The notes under the pieces were generated by a model. That model saw only the letters and a program-made list of their open reading frames with translations. It did not search any database and had not been told where the DNA came from. A stretch of DNA of 64,000 bases. Origin: Saccopteryx bilineata (lineage: Eukaryota; Chordata; Mammalia; Chiroptera; Emballonuridae). Position numbers and translations under genes: made by a program. Location: assembly GCF_036850765.1 (NCBI RefSeq), contig NC_089495.1, positions 208,928,347 to 208,992,346 on the forward strand, given 5' to 3'. Below, piece by piece: positions 54,800-64,000 of this stretch; the first letter of the stretch is position 1; the number at the start of each line of letters is the position of its first letter.

Positions 54800-56360
54800 A
54801 GTGGAGCCCACGGCGAACATAGGAGTGCACATCAGTGCGAATTAGTGCTTCGGATTTCTCTGAATGTATTCCCCCAAGTGGGATCGCCAGGTCATCGGCA
54901 GATAGACAGTTTATTTTTAATTTTTTGAGGAATCTCCATACTGCTTTCCACAGTGTCTGCATTCCCACCAGCAGTGCAGGAGGGTTCCCTCTTCTCCACA
55001 CCCTTGCCCATACTTGTTTGTTGGTTTATTAATGAAAGCCATTCTGATATCTCACTGTGATTTTAATTTTCATTTAGTGAGGAATGACTTTGAGAATCTT
55101 TGCATATGTCTTCTAGGATTTTTATGGTTTCGAGTCAACATTTAAGTCTTTGATCCATTTTGATTTTATTCTTGTGTATGGTGTAAGAAGGTGGTCTAGT
55201 TTCTTTCTTTTTTTTGCACATATCTGTCCAGTTCTCCCAACACCATTTATTGAAGAGACTGTCTTTACCCCATGGTATGTTCTTGCCTCCTTTGTCAAAT
55301 ATTAACAGGCCATAAAGGGGTGGGAATATTTCTGGGTTCTCTATTCTGTTCTATTGAGCTATATATCTGTTTTTATGCCAGGACCATGCTGTTTTGATTA
55401 CAACGGCCTCGTAGTATGGTTTGATATCGGGTAGTATGATTCCTCCAACTTTATTCTTCTTTCTCAAGATTGCTGTGGCTATTCAAGGTTTTATGTGGTT
55501 CCATATAAATATTTGGAATATGCTAGTTCTGTGAAATGTGCCACTGGTATCTTAATAAGAATTGCATTGAATCTAATAGATTGTTTGGAGTAATATGGAC
55601 ATTTTAATGATGTCAATTCTTCCTATCCATGAACATGGTATATGCTTCCACTTATTTGTATCTCCTTCAATTTCTTCTTTCACATCCTTGGTTAAATTTA
55701 TTTCTAGGTATTATGTAAATTATTTTTGAAGCAATTGTGAATGGGATTGTTTTCTTAGTTTCCCTTTCCGATAGTTGACTATTGGTCTATAAAAAATGCA
55801 ACTGATTTCTGGATATTTATTTTGTATCCTGCTACTGTACTGAATTCATTGATCAGTTCTGGTAGTATTTTAGTGGAATCTTTAGGGTTCTCTATAGAGA
55901 GTATCATGTCATATATACAGCTGCCAAAAGTGAGAGCTTTCCTTCCCGATTTGAACGCCTTTTATTTCTTCTTCTTGTCTGATTGCTGTGGCTAGGAGTT
56001 CCAGTGCTATGTTGAGTAAGAGTGGTGAAAGGGACCCCCCGTCTTGTTCTGATCTGAAGGGAAACACTTGTCATTTTTGCCCCTTGTGTAGGATGTTGGC
56101 TGTGGGCTTGTCACAGATGGCCGTTATTACATTGAGGTACGTTCCCTGTATTCCCGCTTTGCTGAGAGTTTTTTTTATCACAGATGGGTGCTGGATTTTG
56201 TCAAATGCTTTTTCTGCGTCTGTTGCTCTGATCATGCGGTTCCTATCCTTTGTTTGGTGTACGGGGTGCATCACGTTTATCCATCTGTGGATGTTGTACC
56301 TGCCTTGCCTCCCCGGAATGAACCCGCCTTGCTCACAGGGTGTGGAGGTGTTCACCTCGG
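54800..56360 (-). pseudogene. LINE-1 ORF2 / 3' fragment, minus strand, decayed
   Basis: Read on the minus strand, 56355 down to 56071 encodes an open stretch of 94 residues that matches the LINE-1 ORF2 reverse-transcriptase domain. It includes the DAEKAFDKIQHP motif (human ORF2 has DAEKAFDKIQQP) and the GTYLNVI and DKPTAN words; the YADD-type catalytic box would lie beyond the break. Lower coordinates (to about 54800) hold the rest of ORF2 and the 3' region, broken by frameshifts and stops. The copy lacks its 5' part, and I see no poly-A tail at the 54.8-kb end. Intact ORF2p copies DNA from RNA and nicks target DNA; this copy is dead. Its AT-rich composition contrasts sharply with the flanks. 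Confidence 0.95.
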
Positions 56361-56364
56361 TAAC

Positions 56365-56990
56365 TGTCGTAAAGGGACCTCATGAGTTTGCAGTGGAGGA
56401 AAGCAGGACCTAGACAGTTGGGACATCACACGTGTTCATCAAGGGATCGGTCAACCTAGCAACTGTTACCAAGTAGGGGAGAGTGGGCTTCCTCGCTTTG
56501 CGTCTGCGCCATTCATTATGGTTGTCTGCATACTTAAAAGAGAGTTACGGCTCCATGTGCGAATGGCCTCCTCCTCGAAACTGCCCCCCACCGATGGAAT
56601 CAAAAGCTGGCCGTGGCTGCCTGCGTGACGGGCAGTCATGCCGTAGCCATCCATGCAGGGCTGGGTCAGGGAGAGAGGCGACGGCTGCACAGTGGCCTCT
56701 GATTGGACAACAAGGAGGGACCCAGGCGTGGTGTTCTCTCTGTGATCTTGGCCTCCCCTGAGAGCCCTGTTGTGGGTGCCACTGAGGGTCCATCACCCAG
56801 CTCACAAAACAGCCTGCCACCGCTCTTGTTGCTGGCCGGACATTCACACCCGATAGCAGAGCCGTCTGAGAGAGGAACAGCATTGGTGCTCACGCCGGAC
56901 CCAGCTACTCACCCAACTGCCGCTGCCTCAGATGAGGAGGAGTTTCAACGGCAGCTTTCTCTCAACAATGTCTTTGAATCTTCTTGCAGG
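56365..56990 (-). other. Unexplained segment with minus-strand open frames
   Basis: Two adjacent minus-strand frames (56893-56666 and 56690-56466) overlap by 25 bp in different frames. The second contains runs of codons ending in G or C, and the residues do not look like LINE-1 or a tandem repeat. On the plus strand, an acidic stretch (…DEEEFQRQL…) precedes the 34-A run. I do not recognise a protein. It could be a decayed retrocopy, a GC-rich LTR, or chance. There is no upstream AATAAA signal before the A tract. Confidence 0.3.

Positions 56991-57055
<65 letters not shown>
56991..57055. repeat. A34 tract followed by (TA)n
   Basis: Thirty-four A, then about 15 TA units. The form resembles the tail of a plus-strand retroposon, but the sequence upstream lacks a SINE head and no matching target duplication was found. 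Confidence 0.9.
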
Positions 57056-57058
<3 letters not shown>

Positions 57059-57059
57059 A

Positions 57060-57950
57060 GAACTTGGATCCAAGCTTGTTCTGGGGACGGCAAATTAATG
57101 AACTGTGCCCACGTTGTCACTAGAGGCTCTGCTCAGAACTCAGGTTGCGGGCGGGCTAGTTCCCATTCATCGCCTTATTTTCTGAGCTCTTTGCAAGCCC
57201 AGCCTTTTTATTGTGTCAGGGGGTGTTGTATGGAGTTGATGAGTGGCTTGCTGCTGAGAGTGTCAGTAGTATCGGAGATTAAACGGCTTGTTTCTTCCCC
57301 TTCCACTCCTCTTGTTCCACTGGCAAAGGCGTCGGGAAGGCAGAATTCAAGTGAAAACCAATCAGGGCGTTATTTCTAAATGCGGTTGCTAAACGCCCCC
57401 TAGCAAAGACCACAAGCTCGAATGCCTGCTCCCCTCTGAAAGGCTCTGCCCCCCCAGGTCTGACCGAGAGGACCTTCGGTCAACATGGCTGCGTCCAAGG
57501 GGCTCTCGCCTGCCGTGAGCTCACTTGCTGTCCACCCTCCCGAACAAAGCCCGCCGTTCTTAGCGTATTTACATGGAGGCGGGGGGGGGGGGGGCAGGCG
57601 CAGAGAGGGCTTGAATGTGCTCATGTGTGCCCTTCAAAGTGGGGGGAGGAGGAATCGGGCGACGTTTTTCGCAGACGAGAAGAAGGCAGTTTGGCTTCGT
57701 GGGACACCTTCATGCTCCAAGCATCCCAACAGGAGGTACGCGGGCTTTGCCGGTGAGATCGTGGCACCGCAGAGGGAGGGAGGTGGGGAGAGAAGGAAAC
57801 GCCGACCTCCCACGAGCTGCAGCCAGACGTCACAGGGGTCCCCACATCAGGGGGCAGTTCAGACGCCTGGAATCTGGTCAGGTGTTCCGAGTGGCCCGCG
57901 AAGCCCTTGCAGGACGACTCTGGTCTGCAGCCGCCCTGCTGCTGAGTGCT
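57060..57950. other. Unassigned sequence, no gene seen
   Basis: Contains 14 G at 57581-57594. No exon recognised; the 269- and 264-codon frames that start here owe most of their length to the 24-bp array. Confidence 0.4.
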
Positions 57951-57953
57951 GCT

Positions 57954-58217
57954 TTGGGGTACCGCACCCAGGCCGTATTGGGGTGCCACGTCCAGGCCGT
58001 ATTGGGGTACCGCATCCAGGTTGTATTGGGGTGCCACGTCCAGGCCATATTGGGGTACCGCATCCAGGTTGTATTGGGGTGCCACGTCCAGGCTGTATTG
58101 GGGTGCCACGTCCAGGTCGTATTGGGGTGCCACGTACAGGCCGTATTGGGGTGCCACGTCCAGGTCGTATTGGGGTGCCACGTCCAGGTTGTATTGGGGT
58201 GCCACATCCAGGTTGTA
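57954..58217. repeat. Minisatellite, 11 copies of a 24-bp unit
   Basis: Eleven contiguous 24-bp units of the form TTGGGGTGCCACGTCCAGG plus five variable bases. Copies 1, 3 and 5 carry the variant TACCGC[A/C][T/C]CCAGG, alternating with the GCCACGTCCAGG type, so the first six copies form three 48-bp doublets and the last five are homogeneous. A period divisible by three makes open frames on both strands with 8-residue repeats; these are not genes. Confidence 0.98.
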
Positions 58218-58219
58218 TC

Positions 58220-60190
58220 TCTTTATCCGCTGGAGGGGGTCTCTTCCCCTCTCCTCCACTTACTCTCTACATTTACAACTCAGACACAAGCTAAGACCAG
58301 ATTAACTTGGTCTTTTCATTTTTCGCCACCGACCATTTCACGACTGCTGTTCTTTTTTGGGTTCCGTTCCCTTCCAACCCTAATTTTTGAGGGTAGATTA
58401 TTGCACTGAGTTGTGTTCCTGGACACCTTCGAGGTAGCCCATCAAAGAGAGCGTCTTCAATGACGTCACCTCCAGTGTGCGTGGCATCTCTGCCCTTCCC
58501 CCAGAGCGCGCGTCTGCCACCAGAGGTTAAGGGTATTTTGCAACGTGGCGTACTTGACCGGCTTAATCTGATCTCCCAAACCGACTGATCTGTGATGGAG
58601 AGTTTCCGGGAGATGTCTCTCCTTGCATTTGTCAAACTCCTCCGTCCTCAGCGAGTCAGAATTCATCAAGTCCCTCATCTGGCCTCTGCCTTTAGCCGGA
58701 CCAGAGCCTGGGTCCCTGTGAGGTCTCTACGGGACCCACATGGCCTGTGATACCTGGAGGTCAAAGAGGAGGCACAGAGGATGCTGAGGATGGTCCTGTC
58801 CTCACTCCTTCCGACACAGCGCTGTGTGCTTGTCCCACCCACGGCAGATCAGTGCCTCGCCTGCCTCCCTCAGGAGCACACTGCCCACACAAGGCCACGT
58901 CAGTCAAACGCGTGTGGGGCTGAGTGTCCCTTCGGGCGGGGTCAGCTTGCCCTCCCATCTGCGAAGCCACGTCAGCAAGAAATGATGATTCCAGGGAACC
59001 ACCCACAAGTAATTGTGAAGACTCACCTCCTCTTCTTGGGGGTCAAATCTGGAAGAAAGATTTGGCTTCTGTCTTCTCCTTGGTGTGTGTGTGCACGCGT
59101 GAGCTTGTGCGTGTGATTTTAGCCCACATCTTAAGGAATCACCTTCCTTTGACAGAATAAAGTGTTACTATGGTGACAAGGCCAGTCCTCCTGCAACACC
59201 ATTTTTCAGATGGTTCCTGGAAATCCTGGGCCGCAAGGTCAGCTCCCAGGTGAGGGGGACCTGGGGTGGCCATGCACTCACGCATTCCGTCAGCAGGGAC
59301 GTGACCCCAGCTACAGCGGTGGAGTACCTTTGTGCGTCCTGGTGTGAGGTCCACTTCGCTGGACCCAGGATCCTCAGCACCTTTTTTGCAGGAACAACCA
59401 CCCTCAGAAGACAGAAGCCACAGACCCCAAGCCTGTGCGATGTTCTGAGGGGGCTGCCGCATGCCCCTCTGGACACCTCAGAGCATAGCTGCTTGCACGA
59501 GGACTGACCCAGTGCCTGCCTCGCAAGCATGCCAGAGCCAAGGGTCCTGGGCACTCGCTAGATGGCAGGTTGATCCGGCTGCTGTGTCTACAGAACCAGG
59601 GAAAGTGCTGAGAGGGGTGACCTGGCCACATTTGTCTTTGACCAGGTGACTGTGAGCAGATGGGGTGGGCGGGTGGGTGCCCAGGTTCTTTGGAACCTGC
59701 CACACTTGTCCAGGTGAGAAAGGACAGAGGAAGTGATGTTGGAGATGAGAGGGCATTCCAAGAACCAGAGGTCTGTGCACATCAGAGATCAGGGGCTCAC
59801 GGCATACATTAATGAGCCCCACATGGCATGCTGTGGCCAGAGGAGAAAACCTAGACGGAGACGTGTCCGTCTGCACAGGACATATGGCTGGAGAAATACG
59901 GGGTGTGGGTCCTACGGCCCATTCTCCTCAGGTTAAAGCTCATGGATGCCCCTCTGATGGTGGTAGGGACCCCATGAGCAGGTCTTAGGGAAGAGCGTCA
60001 GCATGAGCGAATCCAAGGCTCGAACACCTCGCCCTCCAGGCCGTGGGGTGGGGGTAGCTGGGAGGAAAAGGTTCCTCCAGGGTTCTGTCAAGAGGAATGT
60101 TTGTGTCAAATCAGTTTCTCCATCTTTACAAATGGTGTTCCAATAACTCATCTGGGGCTTGGGAGGCAGATAAAATAAACACCACGGTAT
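58220..60190. other. Unassigned sequence, no gene seen
   Basis: X-box-like GTTACTATGGTGAC at 59164-59177. No exon or named repeat recognised. Confidence 0.4.
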
Positions 60191-60194
60191 CCAT

Positions 60195-60425
60195 CACTCC
60201 TCGTTTGCTTAGGCATCATGCCAGAGGCTTCACCGACAAATCTCATTCAATGTCATCTTCAGAACACCCTGCAAGACAGATGTGGTCGCTTGCCTTTCAC
60301 AGGTGAGACATGAAGTATCACAGAACTTGAACACTTGCCCAAGACCGTGCAGCTATCGGCATCGCCGGGTGTCAAGAAACCACGCTGTTCAGCTGGGAGC
60401 CCCGGCCTCCAAAACTCCCGTGTCC
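60195..60425 (+). mobile_element. MIR fragment
   Basis: GCATCATGCCAGAGGCTTCA, then CAAATCTCATTCAATGTCAT, then GAACACCCTGCAAGACAGAT, then GAACACTTGCCCAAGACCGT, then GCAGCTATCGGCATCG follow MIR nearly end to end. Confidence 0.85.
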
Positions 60426-60700
60426 CAAGCTACACACAGACAGTGACCTTGGAGTCTGATGCTCGGAGAAGGGGAGCAATGTTCCCAGCCCCAGGGAAGC
60501 TCCCAGTAACACTGTACATGGACGTCCCACAGGACCACGCCACAATCTTGCCACCCAGCAACAGATATGCATGTGGCATGCACCCTTCCCATCTCTGCTC
60601 TGCTTTGTGACTAAGTGGACACACACATGCAGATGGAGCATGTGTGCCCACCCCCAAGGGGCCTGCTGAGCCCAACACTGCTGAGGGTGAGTCAGCTGTT

Positions 60701-61446
60701 GCACTTGGTTACACTCGGTTCTAGTGCTTGGTTACACTTGGTTACAGTGCTTGGTTACACTCGGTTACAGTGCTCGGCTACATTCGGTTACAGTGCTTGG
60801 CTACACTCGATTACAGTGCTTGGCTACACTTGGTTACAGTGCTTGGTTACACTCGGTTACAGTATTTGGTTACACTCGGTTACAGTGCTTGGCTACACTC
60901 GGTTACAGTGCATGGTTACACTCGGTTACAGTGCTCGGTTACACTCGGTTCCAGTGCTCGGTTACACTCGGTTACAGTGTTTGGTTATACTCGGTTACAG
61001 TGCTCTGCTACACTCGATTACAGTGCATGGTTACACTCGGTTCCAGTGCTCGGTTACACTCGGTTCCAGTGTTTGGCTACACTCGGTTCCAGTGCTCGGC
61101 TACACTTGGTTCCAGTGCTCTGCTACACTCGGTTCCAGTGCTCGGTTACACTCGGTTACAGTGCTCGGCTACACTCGGTTACAGTGTTTGGTTATACTCG
61201 GTTACAGTGTTTGGTTATACTCGGTTACAGTGCATGGTTACACTCGATTACAGTGTTTGGTTATACTCGGTTACAGTGCATGGTTACACTCGGTTACAGT
61301 ATTTGGTTACACTCGGTTACAGTGCTTGGTTACACTCGGTTACAGTGCTTGGTTACACTCGGTTACAGTGCTCGGTTACACTCGGTTACAGTGCTTGGTT
61401 ACACTTGGTTACAGTGCTTGGCTACACTCGGTTACAGTGCTTGGTT
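60701..61446. repeat. Minisatellite, about 32 copies of a 23-bp unit
   Basis: Units of GGTTACACTCGGTTACAGTG plus three bases repeat for about 745 bp. Variants are CTTGG/CTCGG/CATGG/TTTGG/ATTTGG, GGCTAC for GGTTAC, ATTACAG for GTTACAG, and GGTTCCAGT for GGTTACAGT. The TTCC variant is concentrated between about 60948 and 61140. Since 23 is not divisible by three and no unit contains a plus-strand stop, all three forward frames stay open (325, 269 and 240 codons), each with a 23-residue period. This proves that the open frames are incidental. Confidence 0.98.
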
Positions 61447-61499
61447 GTAACACAAACACCTCAGTGGATGTCCTCAGACAAGGCACCGCAGAAACAGAA

Positions 61500-61985
61500 T
61501 CTCTGCTCCCCAGAGATGTCCCCGTTCCGATGACTGGAACCTCCGATCATGTCCTTTGGGTGAAGGAGACTTTGAAGATGGGATCACAGTGAGGATCTCA
61601 AAGGGGAGATGGATGATCCTGGATCACCATAATCTGGAAGATGGTTGTGATCGTCACGAGGCCCGACATCATCACAACAGCCCTGAAAAGAGGGAGGCAG
61701 GAGGGTCAATCGGAGAAGGACCTGTGACAGGGAGCAGAGGACGGAGCGATGCATGCCCATGAGCCCTCGGATGCAGGCAGCCTTTAGAATCAGGCAAAGG
61801 CCAGGAAACGGACTCCCCTTGAACCTCCGGAAGGGACCTGCCCTGCTGACATCTTGCCTTTTGGCCCATAAGCCCCATTTGGGACTTCCGAGCTCCAGAA
61901 CTATAAGATAATAAGTTGATGTGTTTTTTATGGACTACTCTGTGATCGTTTGTTTCCCAGCCGTAGAAAACGAACAAGGGCATGT
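61500..61985 (+). mobile_element. MaLR-type solo LTR, plus orientation
   Basis: Ordered words: GGAGACTTTGAAGATGGGAT, GAGATGGATGATCCTGGATC, GAGGGAGGCAGGAGGGTCAA, CAGAGGACGGAGCGATGCAT, AAAGGCCAGGAAACGGACTC, CAGAACTATAAGATAATAAG, and a CCGTAGAAAACGAACAAG end. This is the order of a MLT1/MST-like ERVL-MaLR LTR. It is an ancient retroviral-like fossil with no genes. The boundaries are approximate. Confidence 0.8.
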
Positions 61986-61989
61986 TATC

Positions 61990-63660
61990 AGAAAGGCTTC
62001 CAGAATCAGTGAAACAACGAGACAACCAGGCACAGGATGACACCTGATACTGGGGACCCTGTCCCCCCCAACACCAGACAACTGTCCTTTAACACCAGAC
62101 TTCTGTCTCTCTGCAACTGACCTCTGACCGACCCCGTGCCTGTCCTCTGCCGAGACTGCGCATTCTGGGCAGAAGCGTCTCACCGGCTTCCTGCAACCCT
62201 GACACGTCGTACCTCTGCCCCCGGCCCCCCATGAGGTCCAGACCACCGTCCCCACCCCACCGTCCACACACTCTGGATTCCAGCAGCAGCGAGGCCGTCC
62301 ACAGGCTGCGAAGGCCTGTGTCACTGAACGTTTTCCCATGTCACCAAGTATTTTTCTGCCATGTGACATGTCATACGTACCGAGGAAACGCGTGGGGAGG
62401 CTTCTGCCTCTGCTGTTGCCGCGGGTGGCCGTGTTCTCCACCACCCTGCAGTGACCAGCTTGTCCAGTCACGTCCTGGGGCGCGCCCAGGATTGTGTTGT
62501 TAGGACAAAGCTCTCAAAGTTACATCTCCGTGCCTGCGGCGTGGCCGAGCCCGGAGCCCTCCGTTCTGTCTTGCAGAACCCGCGCCATGGACCCAGAGAG
62601 GGCCGCCAATGCTCTGGTAGCTGGGACACGCTGGGGGGGCGGGGGGGGCGTTAACAGTTTCACGAGCAGTGGCCAAGGTTTTGAGAAATGGACGTGTTCC
62701 ACCCAGGGCTTCTCAGGGCTGCGTGGTAGCCTCTGAGGTTGGGTGACCTTTCTTTCCCTTTGGAGACATGGCGTGCAGGAAATTAAAATAATAATTTCAC
62801 ACCCTAGCGTTGGTATCAGGAAAGGTTATGTTTCCATGATAAATACCAGCTCTTCAAACCTTTCCTCCCAGTAGCCGATGTGTTGCCTGCAACGTCGACA
62901 GGTCTTAGAGACGGTGCTGGAAACACCTGGCCCACATTCGATTCATCCTGTGTTTTTATAGTTTTCAAGGCGCAAAGTCCAGTCTGGAAGCTAACCTTTA
63001 CACACGCACACGGCACACGCATACATGCACATACACGTACATATGAACAGATTAAAGTTTTAAGTATGCCCATTCCCAATTAACATATTTCACATTAATC
63101 AAGAGATGTGAGGCTCATGCCCAGCTTACGGGTGCTGGACGTGGTCAAGTGTGCAATTTCTTTGCCATGAAACTATTCTTGTCCTCGGTCCATAAACACA
63201 GCTCGGGTGGGTGTGGACAGCCTCTCCACCTTCTCCCTGACTTTCCCACTCTGACACCGTGTGTTTTTCCCACTTAATAAGAGCGTGAGGACCAACCCGG
63301 CTAAGATACGGTGACCCCAGAGCGGGGGAAAGGGGGGGGGTTGGTGATCGATTAAAAAACTCGACCTGAATCAGTATTAGACGTTCCCTATGTTTAATTA
63401 AGTCTAATTAAACAATGCCGACATCTTCCTGGCACCTGTGGTGTGATTATGTTAAATATTTAATGCGTGTGAAGGATTAGGCTGCGCTTCTGATCTATAG
63501 CTAACAATCGGTGCCCTTCTCCAGGGTCCTTTTATTTGGTTCTGCCCTGGTACAACGAGCTCCGTCTCAGAGGCGACGGTGAAGCACCCCCAGGGCAGAC
63601 CGGAGAGGGAGGCCCCCCGCCGAGGGGGCCTGTGTGCACAGCCAGCAGCCGTGGCCGGAC
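61990..63660. other. Unassigned sequence with AT-rich 3' part
   Basis: No exon recognised. A G-rich tract lies at about 62631-62649. From about 63280 to 63510 the sequence turns AT-rich and contains the perfect inverted repeat at 63391-63414; this part has the look of a conserved non-coding element. Confidence 0.4.
63391..63414. repeat. Perfect 10-bp inverted repeat with homeodomain-type cores
   Basis: TGTTTAATTA (63391-63400), a 4-nt AGTC loop, and TAATTAAACA (63405-63414) are exact complements. Each arm holds a TAATTA homeodomain core (or its complement). Confidence 0.9.
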
Positions 63661-63663
63661 CAC

Positions 63664-64000
63664 GGCTTCGCGCCCAGGAGGAGGGAGGCGAGAGGTCTGT
63701 ACCACAGCGGTGGCTTCGCGCCCAGGGGGAGGGAGGCGAGGGGTCTGTACCACAGCTGTGGCTTCACGCCCAGGAGGAGGGAGGCGAGGGGTCTGTACCA
63801 CAGCGGTGGCTTCACGCCCAGGAGGAGGGAGGCGAGGGGTCTGTACCACAGCGGTGGCTTCACGCCCAGGGGGAGGGAGGCGAGAGGTCTGTACCACAGC
63901 TGTGGCTTCGCGCCCAGGAGGAGGGAGGCGAGGGGTCTGTACCACAGCGGTGGCTTCACGCCCAGGGGGAGGGAGGCGAGGGGTCTGTACCACAGCTGTG
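63664..64000. repeat. Minisatellite, 7 copies of a 48-bp unit, runs off the window
   Basis: GGCTTCGCGCC / GGCTTCACGCC recurs exactly every 48 bp at 63664, 63712, 63760, 63808, 63856, 63904 and 63952. Within units the sites CAGG[A/G]GGAGGG, GCGAG[A/G]GG and CAGC[G/T]GTG vary semi-independently. The window ends mid-array, so the full length is unknown. Frames of 130-153 codons on the minus strand reflect the period of 48. Confidence 0.98.

Noticed and set aside
53781..54845. 354-residue proline/serine repeat protein
   Set aside because: The 42-bp period makes the frame open by arithmetic; no splice or start context supports it.
54800..56360. Active LINE-1
   Set aside because: Frameshifts, stops, missing 5' part and no poly-A tail show that it is a dead fragment.
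56700..57024. Processed pseudogene ending in the A34 tract
   Set aside because: No recognised parent gene, no AATAAA before the tract and no matching target duplication; kept only as an open question.
60615..61592. 325-residue repeat protein (membrane-like)
   Set aside because: All three forward frames are open because of the 23-bp period, so none is favoured.
63664..64000. CRISPR-like array
   Set aside because: Direct tandem units have no unique spacers, and the DNA is mammalian. The same applies to the other arrays.
1..64000. Telomere-proximal placement from TTAGGG repeats
   Set aside because: No TTAGGG or CCCTAA array was seen; only minisatellite density and GC content hint at it.

Overview
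This window looks like mammalian nuclear DNA, almost certainly from a bat. The key evidence is two families of tRNA-derived SINEs: one family at 2238-2627, 2207-2962 (minus strand) and 31127-31503, and a second family at 8230-8580. They have RNA polymerase III A and B boxes, A-rich tails and, in three cases, clear target-site duplications. From memory these sequences resemble SINEs of bats, perhaps sac-winged bats (Emballonuridae). The genus is an inference I cannot test here. Older mammal-wide repeats (MIR, LINE-2, MER5-like hAT fragments, MaLR-type LTRs and a 191-bp hAT element) fit a placental mammal.

I recognise no protein-coding gene, no structural RNA gene, no CRISPR array and no prokaryotic feature. 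Nearly all long open frames are chance frames in GC-rich DNA or by-products of tandem repeats. The only recognisable protein remnant is a decayed LINE-1 ORF2 reverse-transcriptase fragment on the minus strand within 54800-56360. One stretch (56430-56990) has minus-strand open frames with GC-rich third codon positions, but I cannot name it.

Layout: 1-10 kb holds a 43-44 bp minisatellite, a nested pair of oppositely oriented SINEs, ancient repeats and a second SINE family. 10-24 kb is mostly unassigned GC-rich sequence with local duplications at 11.7, 13.8 and 19.3 kb. 24-26 kb has a 58-bp CA-rich array and a 46-bp array. 27-34 kb has LINE-2, MIR, a SINE inserted in a MIR, and LTR remnants. 35-38 kb has a polypyrimidine tract, 85-bp and 17-bp arrays and a TG tract. 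38-53 kb is mainly unassigned, with MIR, LINE-2, LTR and hAT fossils and a CpG-rich patch at 41.9-42.2 kb. 53-64 kb has 42-bp, 24-bp, 23-bp and 48-bp arrays around the LINE-1 fragment, and the last array runs off the window end.

The main character of the region is its density of tandem arrays: thirteen, about 5 kb or roughly 8% of the window. Long G or C homopolymers are also unusually common. High GC, many minisatellites and no genes resemble mammalian subtelomeric or gene-poor GC-rich DNA. No TTAGGG array is present, so a subtelomeric position is only an inference. I found no clear novel biological system. The most testable leads are a CTCF-like core carried by the SINE, several RFX X-box-like palindromes in AT-rich or unique sequence, the CpG/NRF1-like patch, and the unexplained 56.4-57.0 kb segment.
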